This document shows positions 44,852 to 53,957 of a DNA stretch of 64,000 nucleotides, one piece after another. The translations under genes and the position numbers were made by a program. The DNA is from an uncultured Burkholderiales bacterium (GTDB lineage: Bacteria > Pseudomonadota > Gammaproteobacteria > Burkholderiales > Eutrophovitaceae). How positions within the stretch are numbered: position 1 is the stretch's first letter; every line of letters starts with the position of its first letter. The notes below the pieces were generated by a model, which worked only from the letters and a program-made list of their open reading frames with translations, was not told the origin of the DNA and did not search any database. The stretch spans positions 57,758-121,757 of the forward strand of contig CATOSA010000026.1 in NCBI GenBank assembly GCA_951812315.1, given 5' to 3'.

Positions 44852-45904
44852 TCAATCATCCATCGCCTGCAACACGCGTACGAAGAACTCGTTTGCATGA
44901 TCGGCATCGAGCCAGCGCACAATTAGCACCATGCGCCGTTCAGGCTCAATCCAGGTGAAAGAGCTGCCCGCGCCAATCGCAAAATAACTTGTTTCAGGCA
45001 CCCCTGAAAAAATCCGCCTATCGTGATTAAGCCAGGTAAGGTAACCATAGAAAGGCGCAAGCTCACACGGCGTTCGCATGCGCGCGATCCAGTCGGCAGA
45101 TATCACCTGGCGCTCCCCCACTCTGCCATTGTCCAGTAGCAATTGCCCGACGCGCGCCTGATCAAGGCTGCTGATCGACACGCCACCGCCCCAATGACTA
45201 CCTCCGGGAACGGATTGCACGCGTTCGCCATTCAGAGCAATCCATGCGTTGTCATAGCCGACCCACTGCCAGCTGCCGCTCGCAGCGACGGGCTCCATCA
45301 CAAATTCACGAAATACGTCAGGCAGTGCCCGGCCAAACAAGTGCAGCAATGCCAGTGACAACTGGTTGACGCGCACGTCGTTGTATTCCCAGTAATCGCC
45401 TGGAGATTGCAGCGGTCGCTCATCGCCTGTGCTGCCAGCCGCTTCAATTCCCTGAAACTTCAATACCCGATAGCGATCGACCTGATCGGGAATACCGAAA
45501 CATTCACCTTCCCATTCGCTTGTTTGCTGAAGCAACTGCGCCCACGTAATCCGGGCGTTGCGCCCGGCATCGAATCCGATTCCGGACACCCGTGCGCCGA
45601 CCGGCTCGCCCACGTCGGGCAACAATCCGCGGTCGTGAGCGACGCCTGCGAGCAATGCAAGATAGGTCTTCGCAATACTGAACGTCAGATCGGTACGCTC
45701 GGGTTCACCCCAGGAAATCCGCGTTTTACCGTTGACGACGATGGTGCCGGACACCGGTCCGCGCGAATGCACCGGACCAAGAAGCCGGTTCCACGGCGGT
45801 GGGTCCTGGGAATGAATACCCCAGGCACCTTCGCTGTCACGGCTCCACGAAGTCTCGTGTTCCACCGCGAACTGTATAGCCCGTTCGAGTTTGTTTTCTT
45901 GCAT
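44852..45904 (-). CDS. serine hydrolase, class C beta-lactamase-like
   Basis: A 350-residue penicillin-binding-protein-fold enzyme without an evident signal peptide. The SxxK motif is SIAK (S76, K79) in DLTFSIAKTYLALL. The second motif region is DYWEYNDVRVNQL, and the third lies near HWGGGVSISSLDQ. Members include esterases, D-aminopeptidases and true class C enzymes. The lack of a signal suggests a cytosolic esterase or amidase rather than a resistance enzyme. It is divergently arranged with the enolase-superfamily gene. Confidence 0.85.
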   Translation of the reverse strand: MQENKLERAIQFAVEHETSWSRDSEGAWGIHSQDPPPWNRLLGPVHSRGPVSGTIVVNGKTRISWGEPERTDLTFSIAKTYLALLAGVAHDRGLLPDVGEPVGARVSGIGFDAGRNARITWAQLLQQTSEWEGECFGIPDQVDRYRVLKFQGIEAAGSTGDERPLQSPGDYWEYNDVRVNQLSLALLHLFGRALPDVFREFVMEPVAASGSWQWVGYDNAWIALNGERVQSVPGGSHWGGGVSISSLDQARVGQLLLDNGRVGERQVISADWIARMRTPCELAPFYGYLTWLNHDRRIFSGVPETSYFAIGAGSSFTWIEPERRMVLIVRWLDADHANEFFVRVLQAMDD

Positions 45905-46086
45905 GAATTCTTTCTGCGGAAACAGGATTTCGCCCGCAAACTTCCAGTAAATGCATGGCAGTCTGTCAGCCTCAGGGGTTCAATAGACTAAAAGTCACTA
46001 CGAAACCCACGCGTTACAGCATAAACTGTTTCGTGCGTGTACCGAAGAAGGCACTCCATTCGACCGCTGGCGACAAGGAAGCAGCA

Positions 46087-47214
46087 ATGAAAATTACAGA
46101 CTTGCAGGTTATGCAACTCGATGGGCCCGAGTTACCGCGCGCCATGAAACCGGCGTGGGCGCCTGGCAGTGAATGGCCGCGCTGGGGCGGAACGCTCGTC
46201 AAGATATTCACCGACGAGGGTATCGTCGGCATCGGTTCCCCTGGCTATTCCATTTCTCCGTTGATCGAGTCATGGATCAAGCCGCAGCTGATCGGCCAGG
46301 ACCCGTTCGCACTGGAACAGCATGCGCGAATATTCAGAAATGCCGGCGCAGCCTGGGGCGTCGAAATTGCCCTTTGGGACATCATCGGAAAAGCCTGCGG
46401 TCAACCGCTCTATAAACTCTGGGGCGGATTCCGCGATCGCGTGCCGGCTTACGCGTCGTGCATTGAGGTAAGCACCGCAGCACAGCGATCGGACGACGTG
46501 TTGCGCTTGCAGACTGACGGCTGGAAAGCCATGAAACTGCGCGCGCACGAATGGACCCTGCAAGAGGACGTTGCTCAGGTAGAGGCCGTACGCAAAGCGG
46601 CCGGCGACAATTTCACGCTGATGGTGGATGCCAACCAGGCGCAGTTGCCCGGCACATTACAGCCCGAGCCCGGCCCGGTATGGAGTTACGAACGCGCGCT
46701 GCAAACAGCTCGAGAGCTTGAACGCCTCGGCGTTTACTGGCTCGAAGAACCGCTCGATCGCTATGACTTCGATAACCTGACCCGGCTGGCTGATGCAGTT
46801 GACATTCTGATTGCAGGCGGCGAGAACAACTGCGGAATGCACGAATACCGCTGGCTGGTTGAGCGCGGTTGCTACGACGTGCTGCAACCCGAAGCAATGG
46901 TCGGCGAAACCATGTCACAAATTCGCAAGGCATGCGCTCTCGCCGAAATGCATCACAAACTGTGCGCGCCGCATCACGGCGGAGGCGGTCTCGGATTTGT
47001 CGCTCACCTGCACCTTTGCGCGGCGTTACCCAATTGCCCGTTCGTCGAAGTGTTCCACGATCCGCCCGGATTCAGTAGCGATATTTTTCAGTGGTATCTG
47101 ACCGAACCGATCAGACTTGACCCGGCTGATGGCTGTATGGCATTGCCGCAGCGGCCTGGACTAGGCGTAGAACTGGATGAAGACAAGATAAAGCGTTATG
47201 CGGTCGCACATTGA
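46087..47214 (+). CDS. mandelate racemase/muconate lactonizing-family enzyme (sugar-acid dehydratase-like)
   Basis: About 375 residues from the ATG at 46087, with GGAAG shortly upstream; the frame reaches back to 45955 without coding character. This is an enolase-superfamily protein. The catalytic Lys strand is WKAMKLRAHEW, metal ligands lie in LMVDANQAQ, WLEEPLDRYD and IAGGENN, and a C-terminal general base His may be in CAPHHGGGGLGF. The K-x-R form (KLRAH) and the His fit sugar-acid dehydratases of the mandelate racemase subgroup. The exact substrate cannot be read from sequence. Confidence 0.87.
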   Translation: MKITDLQVMQLDGPELPRAMKPAWAPGSEWPRWGGTLVKIFTDEGIVGIGSPGYSISPLIESWIKPQLIGQDPFALEQHARIFRNAGAAWGVEIALWDIIGKACGQPLYKLWGGFRDRVPAYASCIEVSTAAQRSDDVLRLQTDGWKAMKLRAHEWTLQEDVAQVEAVRKAAGDNFTLMVDANQAQLPGTLQPEPGPVWSYERALQTARELERLGVYWLEEPLDRYDFDNLTRLADAVDILIAGGENNCGMHEYRWLVERGCYDVLQPEAMVGETMSQIRKACALAEMHHKLCAPHHGGGGLGFVAHLHLCAALPNCPFVEVFHDPPGFSSDIFQWYLTEPIRLDPADGCMALPQRPGLGVELDEDKIKRYAVAH

Positions 47215-47307
47215 ATCCGCGACCGCGAACGGCTTTTAGCCTCGCGGGTGTGACCGGGGCTATGGCGGAAAAAAAGGGAAAGAATCTGTATTCTAAAGGC
47301 GAATGGA

Positions 47308-47592
47308 TCAGGGCTGGTCGCGAAAAGCGTCACCATCAATGACTCTTCCACCGGGTGGATTTTCGCGTATTCGGCGTCGCAGGTCTCGTGTCTTCCACCA
47401 AATATAGCCAACGCCAATCAGAATGATGACCGACACGACCGCCAGCGCCACTATGGAAACCATGAATGCGACCACCAGTGCGACCGCTCCGACCACAACG
47501 GCCGCAAGCCGGCCAAGCAAGCTTGACTGCTGCACCTCACCTTGCGACCGGTCGACGATGATTCTGACGTTTCTTTTATATGGCTGCTGCAT
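47308..47592 (-). CDS. small membrane protein of unknown function
   Basis: A 94-residue protein. A basic N-terminus (MQQPYKRNVRIIVDRSQGEV) is followed by two closely spaced hydrophobic segments spanning about residues 29-65 (AAVVVGAVALVVAFMVSIVA). A charged tail KTRDLRRRIRENPPGG comes last. The 'RNVRIIVDRSQGEVQ' start recurs in small uncharacterised gammaproteobacterial membrane proteins, from memory. It is transcribed towards the dehydratase gene. Confidence 0.65.
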   Translation of the reverse strand: MQQPYKRNVRIIVDRSQGEVQQSSLLGRLAAVVVGAVALVVAFMVSIVALAVVSVIILIGVGYIWWKTRDLRRRIRENPPGGRVIDGDAFRDQP

Positions 47593-48202
47593 TCGTTCTC
47601 CTCACATTGTGTCTCATGGTCGCAATTTCAACCGCGACCCGACAATCATCCTGCTCACTGTGGTGTCCTGGTCCTACATACTACTAGCCCGCATATTTCA
47701 CAAAGACGGCCGCATGTCCAACTGGTTCGCGAAACAAATCAACTCCATAGCAAGACACTGGGGTATTGTCTCGCGGTAACCGTTTGTACCTATTCGCTTT
47801 CAGGAAAAATCTGCCGTCACAGCTTGAACGATCCCCCTTGAGCAATAGTCTGGCTATTCCTCTGCGGCCGATCGTCGCAATCTGTTTAGGCACATTTCCC
47901 CTGAAAGCGAATCCTTCGTGAAACATGTGGGCTAGTCGACATGCATCATGCCTGACAGTTCAACGTCCGGTTGCAAAGTTTTGTAAAGTACGACGTTTTG
48001 TGAAGTACCTCGTTTTGCAATGTACCGGGTTTAGAAAAGAACAGCGCAACACTGACGCGAGCAGATCCCGCTATAGGCGCGCTCCGAACATGCATGCAGA
48101 TACAATACATGCATTCCACACATGTATTCCACCCGATGCACGACTGCAAGGAAGCCACCTAAGACAACGGCGTGCAATGATGCTGATTTTGAGTATAACC
48201 AT
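47593..48202. other. intergenic region of about 610 bp with tandem repeats
   Basis: Short ORFs here have no coding character. The notable content is a three-unit tandem repeat at 47978-48028 (listed separately) and a run of ATGCAT/ACATGCA words around 48089-48125. The pectinacetylesterase-like gene's promoter should lie here. Confidence 0.35.
47978..48028. repeat. three tandem 17-bp imperfect repeats
   Basis: Units 47978-47994 (GTTTTGTAAAGTACGAC), 47995-48011 (GTTTTGTGAAGTACCTC) and 48012-48028 (GTTTTGCAATGTACCGG). They share GTTTTGnnAnGTAC. The 17-bp period and position upstream of a secreted-protein gene are compatible with operators or a slipped-strand array. Confidence 0.7.
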
Positions 48203-49222
48203 ATGACCCGGAACAGTATTCCCATCATCGCGATACTGGCCTTCGTACTCATCGTCACAACTGATGCGTTTGCCAAAGGGCTTTGGGAAAGGATCGACGG
48301 TGGGCCTGGCACATCCTGCGCACTCGGCACGCCATTCTTCTTCTGGGTCCATCGCGGCTCATCCGATCGGCTCGCGGTCTACCTTCGGGGCGGTGGCGCG
48401 TGCTGGAACAGAAATACCTGCGATCCCAAGCGACAGCCGTCCTACGTCTGGTCCATTGACGGAGTCAGCGCGCCCGCACACGGTCTCGCGCAATTCGACA
48501 ATCCTGCCAATCCGGTGCGCGATTACACGATGGTGTATGTCCCGTATTGCACCGGTGACTTGCACCTTGGCACCATCGACGTCACCTACGCAGAGAATCT
48601 TACGATCCGTCACCGCGGCCGTGCCAACGTCGATGCTGCACTCGGATGGATATACCAGAACATCACTGCGCCGGAAGTGGTTCTCGTTGCCGGTGGCAGT
48701 GCCGGCGCGCTTCCGTCTCCGGTGTACGCGCTGGAGGTGGCGAGACGCTATAGCGACGCGCGCGTCGTTCAAATCGGCGACGGTGCGGGCGCTTTCCGGC
48801 GCGCAATGTCACTGACACAGTGGGGCGGCGTTGATGGGCTGAAGCGCGACCCTGCCTTCGAATCGATGGATTCCGCGTCCCCTTCCTACCTGGAGCTTTA
48901 CGAAATCGTTGGCCGGACGATGCCCCGCGTCCAGCTTGCGCAGATCAACTCGGCAGACGACAGCGTACAACGCCACTATCTGAATCTGCGCGGAAGTGCC
49001 GATACCCGGGTCGCGGCATGGCTGGGACGCAACATGGCGCAACTACGCCGGCTGATTCCGGGATTTCGAAGCTATTCAGTACCTGGCACCATGCATACAG
49101 TTCTGGTTCGTCCGCAGTTTTACGCGACCTCATTCGGCAACTTGCCGCTTCACGAGTGGGTCGCGGATCTTCTCAACGGAAACGCGGTTACTGACATTGG
49201 CAGAGAGTTGCTCATAGAATAA
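48203..49222 (+). CDS. secreted pectinacetylesterase-family (Notum-like) hydrolase
   Basis: About 339 residues from the ATG at 48203 (the frame reaches 48122), with a signal peptide (IAILAFVLIVTTDAFAKG). It has the family landmarks LAVYLRGGGACWN (oxyanion region, about residues 57-69), a Cys pair around CWNRNTCDP, and GGSAGALPS with the nucleophile Ser166. A C-terminal His is in VPGTMHTVLVRP. The fold is an alpha/beta hydrolase that removes acyl groups from glycans or other substrates. In bacteria the true substrate is mostly unknown; deacetylation of an exported polysaccharide is possible. Confidence 0.85.
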   Translation: MTRNSIPIIAILAFVLIVTTDAFAKGLWERIDGGPGTSCALGTPFFFWVHRGSSDRLAVYLRGGGACWNRNTCDPKRQPSYVWSIDGVSAPAHGLAQFDNPANPVRDYTMVYVPYCTGDLHLGTIDVTYAENLTIRHRGRANVDAALGWIYQNITAPEVVLVAGGSAGALPSPVYALEVARRYSDARVVQIGDGAGAFRRAMSLTQWGGVDGLKRDPAFESMDSASPSYLELYEIVGRTMPRVQLAQINSADDSVQRHYLNLRGSADTRVAAWLGRNMAQLRRLIPGFRSYSVPGTMHTVLVRPQFYATSFGNLPLHEWVADLLNGNAVTDIGRELLIE

Positions 49223-49372
49223 TCGCCTATCAATTTCACCTTACTGTGCCAATGCGCGCGACTGAGCGAAGGTTCTCAATCAGGCGACGCAATGGCGCTA
49301 TGCTGATGCCTTCAAAACCGCATGGCGCATTCGTCCCGACATTCTTTAAATTCCCGCAGAAAGAAAACCACC

Positions 49373-50356
49373 ATGAAAGCAGCTGAACTCACCGCCATTG
49401 GCCCCGCAGAAAACGTTGTCAGGTGCATCGATGTCGACAATCCGGGTGAACCCGGTGAGGGCGAAGTCGTTGTCGATATCGTCGCCTGTTCGATCAATCC
49501 CGCCGACATCCTTCTGATCGAAGGAAACTACGCAACCAAACCGGAAACGCCCTGCCCGCACGGCATCGAGGGTGCTGGCACCGTGACTGCCGTCGGCAGC
49601 GGAGTGACCAGCCTGAAAGTCGGCGACAAAGTCATGAGCCTGGCACGAACCAACTGGGTCCAGCAAATTCGCGACAAGGCAGAAACCTTTATACGCCTGC
49701 CGGCTGATGTCGACCTTGCGCAGGCGGCGATGCTCAAGGTCAACGTCGCTACGGCGCATCTCATGCTCACAACGTATGTGCCGCTGTCAAAAGGCGACTG
49801 GCTCATCCAGAATGCCGCAAATTCCGGCGTCGGCGTCGACCTGATCCGGTTGGCACATGCCGATGGCGTTCGCACGGTCAACATTGTCCGGCGTGCTGGC
49901 TTCATCGAACCATTGAAGAAACTTGGCGCGGACGCCGTCGTCGTAGACGGCCCGGACCTTGCGCAGCGCGTTGCCGCGGAGACCGGCGGTGCCCAGATCA
50001 AACTTGGAATTGACGCCGTCGGAGGTTCAGCGATCGGCCGGCTTACCGACTGCGTAGGTGAAAGCGGAACCGTGGTCAACTACGGCCTGCTTTCTGGCGA
50101 GCCCTGCCAGATCGATGCATTCAACTTCGTCTTTCGTGACATCAAGCTGGTCGGTTTCTGGCTCGCCAGAATCATGCGCGAACTTGAATTCAGCGAGATC
50201 CAGGCAATGTACGACAAACTCAGCGCACGGCTGGTAGACGGCACGATTCACGTCGACATTGAGGCCAGCTATCCGCTGGAGAAAGTTTCGCAAGCGATGG
50301 CACATGCCAAACGGGAAGCGCGCGGCGGCAAGGTGCAATTGCGACCCAACGGGTAA
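49373..50356 (+). CDS. zinc-independent MDR-family reductase (MECR/quinone oxidoreductase-like)
   Basis: About 327 residues from the ATG at 49373 (frame open to 49322). The GroES-like domain contains ACSINPADILLIEGNYATKP and PHGIEGAGTVTAVGSGVTSL. The Rossmann part has IQNAANSGVGVDLIRLAHAD, with AANSGVG in place of a classic GxGxxG, as in mitochondrial enoyl-ACP reductase MECR/Etr1. Catalytic-zinc cysteines are absent. It probably reduces enoyl-thioesters or quinones with NADPH. No linked genes. Confidence 0.85.
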   Translation: MKAAELTAIGPAENVVRCIDVDNPGEPGEGEVVVDIVACSINPADILLIEGNYATKPETPCPHGIEGAGTVTAVGSGVTSLKVGDKVMSLARTNWVQQIRDKAETFIRLPADVDLAQAAMLKVNVATAHLMLTTYVPLSKGDWLIQNAANSGVGVDLIRLAHADGVRTVNIVRRAGFIEPLKKLGADAVVVDGPDLAQRVAAETGGAQIKLGIDAVGGSAIGRLTDCVGESGTVVNYGLLSGEPCQIDAFNFVFRDIKLVGFWLARIMRELEFSEIQAMYDKLSARLVDGTIHVDIEASYPLEKVSQAMAHAKREARGGKVQLRPNG

Positions 50357-50403
50357 GTAACTGACGTTTAGCTCAGCCAGTCAAAACAATATCGGTCGGC
50401 GCT

Positions 50404-50489
50404 CTTTTTTCAAGGCCATTACTTTTTCAAGGTCGCCATTTTTTCAAGACCGCTACTTTTTCGAGACCACTAGTTTTTCGAAACCACTA
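50404..50489. repeat. five tandem 17-18 bp imperfect repeats
   Basis: Five units with the core CTTTTTCAAGACCACTA: 50404-50421, 50422-50439, 50439-50455, 50456-50472 and 50473-50489. They drift gradually (CAAGGCC, CAAGGTC, CAAGACC, CGAGACC, CGAAACC). The array sits between the MDR reductase stop and the Tpx-like gene. Confidence 0.8.
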
Positions 50490-50695
50490 CGCATAAACGC
50501 ACAAGCGCGAAGCCGGTCTTTAATGAACCGCACGTCCAAAACCATGTGCATGGCATGGTTACCTTGAGAACGCAGGCTAATGAAAATCCTGAGGACACCG
50601 GAGGAGCTTGCGCAATAGAATCGGGCGTTCGCGGAACAACGCGCATCACGCGATACGCCCCAGCGGTCCCAACACCAACAATTCAGGAGACAACC

Positions 50696-51322
50696 ATGAG
50701 ACATCTAGTGGCAGCGATAGCAATATTTGCCTTGCTCTCCGGATGCGGAGCCAAGGAAACGAATGAGGTTCAGGCAGATCTGCCAGTCGACAAAGGAACG
50801 GTAGCACCTGGCGCCGGTAACACCGTAATGATGAAGGGCGGCGAATTACCCCTCGCGGGCAAAGGCGTTGTGGAAGTCGGCAAACCACTTCCGTCCGCAA
50901 TGGTATCCACCAATGCACTCCAACCTTTCAACGTCGCCGATGCCGGTGGCAAGGTTCGCATTATCAGCGTCGTGCCTTCCGTTGATACGCCCACTTGCGA
51001 TGCGCAGACTCACGAACTGTCCGAAGAAAATGACGGACTCGATGAGCACGTCGAGTTGATCACGATCAGCATGGACCTGCCATTCGCGCAATCGCGCTTC
51101 GCCAAGGAAGCAAAAATCAGTAATGTTACTTTCTTGTCCGACTACAAAAATCAGGAGTTCGGAAGCAACAACGGTTTGATGATCGCGCCGCTGGGATTGT
51201 TGGCACGTGCAGTCATTGTCACGGACAAAGACAATATCGTGCGATACCTTCAGGTCGTTCCGGAAATTACCGCGTTACCTGACATGCAGGCGGCGATGGA
51301 CGCGGCGCGTGAGCTGATCTGA
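50696..51322 (+). CDS. Tpx-like thiol peroxidase, predicted lipoprotein, resolving Cys absent
   Basis: About 208 residues from the ATG at 50696. The signal FALLSGC gives a lipobox with Cys17, so the protein should be lipid-anchored in the periplasm. The peroxiredoxin body has LPLAGKGVVEVGKPLP and the peroxidatic Cys in PSVDTPTCDAQTHELSEE (C101). In ordinary Tpx a resolving Cys follows in a context like AQSRFC; here the segment is AQSRFAKEA with Ala136. It would thus be a 1-Cys enzyme needing an outside thiol. Cytosolic Tpx is about 168 residues; the extra N-terminal part is the lipoprotein leader and linker. Confidence 0.85.
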   Translation: MRHLVAAIAIFALLSGCGAKETNEVQADLPVDKGTVAPGAGNTVMMKGGELPLAGKGVVEVGKPLPSAMVSTNALQPFNVADAGGKVRIISVVPSVDTPTCDAQTHELSEENDGLDEHVELITISMDLPFAQSRFAKEAKISNVTFLSDYKNQEFGSNNGLMIAPLGLLARAVIVTDKDNIVRYLQVVPEITALPDMQAAMDAARELI

Positions 51323-51340
51323 CGCAAGTGCACTTCTAGC

Positions 51341-51373
51341 AGGGCGGAGCAAGGAAAATTGCTCCGCCTTTTT
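51341..51373 (+). terminator. intrinsic terminator after the Tpx-like gene
   Basis: Arms GGCGGAGCAA and TTGCTCCGCC (10 bp, perfect) with a GGAAAA loop, followed by a run of seven T. It starts about 18 bases after the stop codon. Confidence 0.92.
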
Positions 51374-51459
51374 TTGTGCCTCACGGATGCGATGCCAGGG
51401 AAGAACACGGCGTAGTCCTGGGGCCACCACAGGGAACTTCCTGCAACGCTTCGGATTGG

Positions 51460-51897
51460 TTATTTCCAGACTTTGAGTTTGAATTGAATTGCGACTGCGC
51501 CGTACAGCTGGTCCTTGATTGTGGGCACTACCGTGAAGTTGACGCCAATACGTTTCCACTGAACTGACACCACCGGCAATATGGCGGCATACCAGTCGCC
51601 GTCGTTCACCCGCGGATAACCGTCAATCGCAGCGACAATCAGGCCCGCGCTCACATCGATTTTCGCGGGCTGCCAATGCAGCGGCCGCTATTGGTAACCG
51701 GCATAGCGTGAACGTTCATCATCACTGTTGATGAACGTTCCGGCAGTCACGGCACCAATATCTAGCTTAAAAATGAGCGGCCATGACCAGAGCATGCCAG
51801 CGGCAAAACAGGAATGCGGCGCGAGAAGCAAAACCGGCGAACACTCCAATGTCGCGAAGGCGATCGACCTGGCGGCCCGGTGCCCCAAAGTTACCAA
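51460..51897 (-). pseudogene. outer-membrane beta-barrel protein remnant with in-frame amber codon
   Basis: A single minus-strand frame reads LIFKLDIGAVTAGTFINSDD and ERSRYAGYQ, then TAG at 51688-51690. It continues RPLHWQPAKIDVSAGLIVAA, IDGYPRVNDG and LPVVSVQWKRIGVNFTVVPT and ends FKLKVWK. The alternating hydrophobic/polar strands and the aromatic near the C-terminus fit a small outer-membrane barrel, distantly like lipid-A acyltransferase-type proteins in strand layout. The part before LIFKL is not convincing, so the 5' end is unclear. A Tyr or Trp codon probably stood at the TAG. Confidence 0.6.
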
Positions 51898-52051
51898 TGT
51901 GCCAGGGGCACTAGGTGTCGGGCCGATACTCTGGCAATCGTGTTCCAGTCTCGAACATCATGCCACCACCTGAATATGGCCTGACCTGTCGGAAACCGAG
52001 CTATACTGTTATCTAGAAGTACAAAAACATTCGCCCGGGATCCTGACCTCC
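51898..52051. other. short intergenic region upstream of the secreted protein gene
   Basis: No feature could be supported. Confidence 0.3.
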
Positions 52052-52813
52052 GTGAGCAGAAACCCATCACTTCGCTGCTGGCTACCGGTAGTTTTGCTTT
52101 TGCTTTTGCTGGCACCGCTTTTCGGGCACGCCGCCCCTCCGGCCTGCGATCCTTCGATCAAGAAGAATTCCGAACACCCCCACGGCTACCGTGAGCGAAC
52201 CAGCCATCTTTGCGAAGGCATATACGAGACCGGCGTTTCCAGCCTGGGATTGACGCTCGTTTCGTTCACCGGTCCCATGCGCAGCATCGACATGGTTCGC
52301 ATATCGAAACTTCAGATTCAGTGGAAGTCGGTTGGCGAAGGCGAGGTGAGAGTTCGCGCCAATAGCCTGAGACCCAGGTTCTACTACCGTATGGACGCCG
52401 TCTGGCCTGCCCGTACAACCCGGATGTCATGGACCAATGCAATCCCTTCGCAATATGAACTACGAACCAGAGAGTTCGGCATAGTCGCCACCCAGAGAGA
52501 CAAATCCGGGAAACCGGTTTACCTGCCCTTGCGCATCGGCCAGGACGGACAAACGCAATCGCGTACACCTTACGTGGTTACCGTCATCTCGGCAGCCGAG
52601 ATCGAAGAAATTTACTGGAGCGTCGCCCCCGAAGGCAAAGATTACATCGTTTACGACGAACCACTGGAACGCCAGCCCTACTCCCCCAACCAGCCCATCG
52701 CCATTCTGCTGGACAAAGTATCGACACCTGGGCGCTACCTCATGACGATCAGCGCTGTGCTGCCCGACGGCTCGTCGAATTCGGTTCTGGTGCCTTTCTA
52801 CCATTCCTCCTGA
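52052..52813 (+). CDS. secreted protein of unknown function
   Basis: A 253-residue product starting with GTG. A strong signal peptide (CWLPVVLLLLLLAPLFGHAA) precedes a mature domain with LCEGIYETGVSSLGLTLVSF and PTLSxxNPGRYLMTISAVLP-like beta-strands. The composition suggests a beta-sandwich (CARDB- or Ig-like). I do not know the family. It is followed within three bases by the broken membrane-protein gene and then the protease gene, so the three look like one operon. Confidence 0.65.
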   Translation: MSRNPSLRCWLPVVLLLLLLAPLFGHAAPPACDPSIKKNSEHPHGYRERTSHLCEGIYETGVSSLGLTLVSFTGPMRSIDMVRISKLQIQWKSVGEGEVRVRANSLRPRFYYRMDAVWPARTTRMSWTNAIPSQYELRTREFGIVATQRDKSGKPVYLPLRIGQDGQTQSRTPYVVTVISAAEIEEIYWSVAPEGKDYIVYDEPLERQPYSPNQPIAILLDKVSTPGRYLMTISAVLPDGSSNSVLVPFYHSS

Positions 52814-52816
52814 TTC

Positions 52817-53957
52817 ATGACGTCTACGGATCGACCTGCATCGGCGACCCAAGGGCTGAAATCACTAGTCAGCGAGCAGATTGACAGCCTGAGCGCAGAC
52901 GCAATCGCTCGGGGCGAAGTAACGGACGACGATCTTCGCAAGCTCCAGCAGTTGTCCGAACTCAAGGCTTCACTGCCGAACCCCGCCTGCCCGCCGCGCT
53001 CCTCGATGGCCCTTCATACTGCTGTGCCTGGGTGTGTTTCTGGTGCCCGGCATCATGATTTCCCTGAAAGTGCCCAGCGTGGAAGTGCAACTCAATTTGC
53101 TGGTGACAGATGTGAATTGGACACTGCAGCAGGACGGCAGAATTACAGGACCGGTTAGACTGGAATGGTTGAGCGCGACATCATTCGACACTATTCAGCT
53201 ACCACAAACCAGGGTTACCCAGGCGGAGAAGCTGACCGAACCAACGAGCACTTTTTCAATTCCAAAGGGGGCGACGGTACGATCGACCTTCTTCCAGCCC
53301 ATGCCGCAAAAGACACCCGGGTGTGGATTTCCATGACACCCAAAAAACCGGTTGCGGGCCTGTCAATTGAGGGTGCCGCAACGGCGATCAAGGCAAATTT
53401 GAGCAGGATGATCAAGATTAATTCAGGCGGGCAGCAGCTTGGTGAACGTGTTTTCGGAAGGCCGCGTCCAATAGTTATCGAGGCAACCTACCCAAAGCTG
53501 CTGGATTTGGTCCTGCGCTTGAAAAACAATCCGGATATCACCTTCCCGTCCCACATCATGGTCAGCTCTCTGTCGCTAAAACGCGAGGAGAACGAAGGAA
53601 GAAGGCATCGACGGATTGCCCACGAAACGGGCAGTTTCAAGCATCCTGGAAGGCGATATCTTCAATGAATCAATGAACGGTAAACGGGACACGATCAGAA
53701 AAGGTGAATGGTTGCTGCTCGATGGCGTAGACGGAGAGATTCGCTCCATGCACATGGCGGCCAATGGCATTCGGCTGGACTTTCAGGGCAAAGTGACGGA
53801 TATCAGTGTTGGCTCGAGCCAGAATCGGCGCAGCCTGATGCCTAACTGGCTGGAATGGTTTAGTGAAAGGCACAGCGTGAAAATGTTGTGGGGAGCATTC
53901 CTGTGGATACTGAGCACATTATTCGGGGTAATTAAATGGTGGCAATCAACTCGCTAG
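52817..53957 (+). pseudogene. membrane protein of unknown function broken by about three frameshifts
   Basis: Four successive frames give one plausible protein. An acidic N-terminus (LVSEQIDSLSADAIARGEVT) is followed by a membrane segment around FLVPGIMISLKV and VEVQLNLLVTDVNWTLQQDG. Then come a frame with DTRVWISMTPKKPVAGLSIE and RPIVIEATYPKLLDLVLRLK, and a last frame with WLLLDGVDGEIRSMHMAANG. The end is a C-terminal membrane helix, KMLWGAFLWILSTLFGVIKW. Shifts fall near 52980-53030, 53255-53270 and 53590-53620. The family is unknown. The 3' end overlaps the protease start by 22 bases. Each frame has coding character, so the breaks are recent or are sequence errors. Confidence 0.65.
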
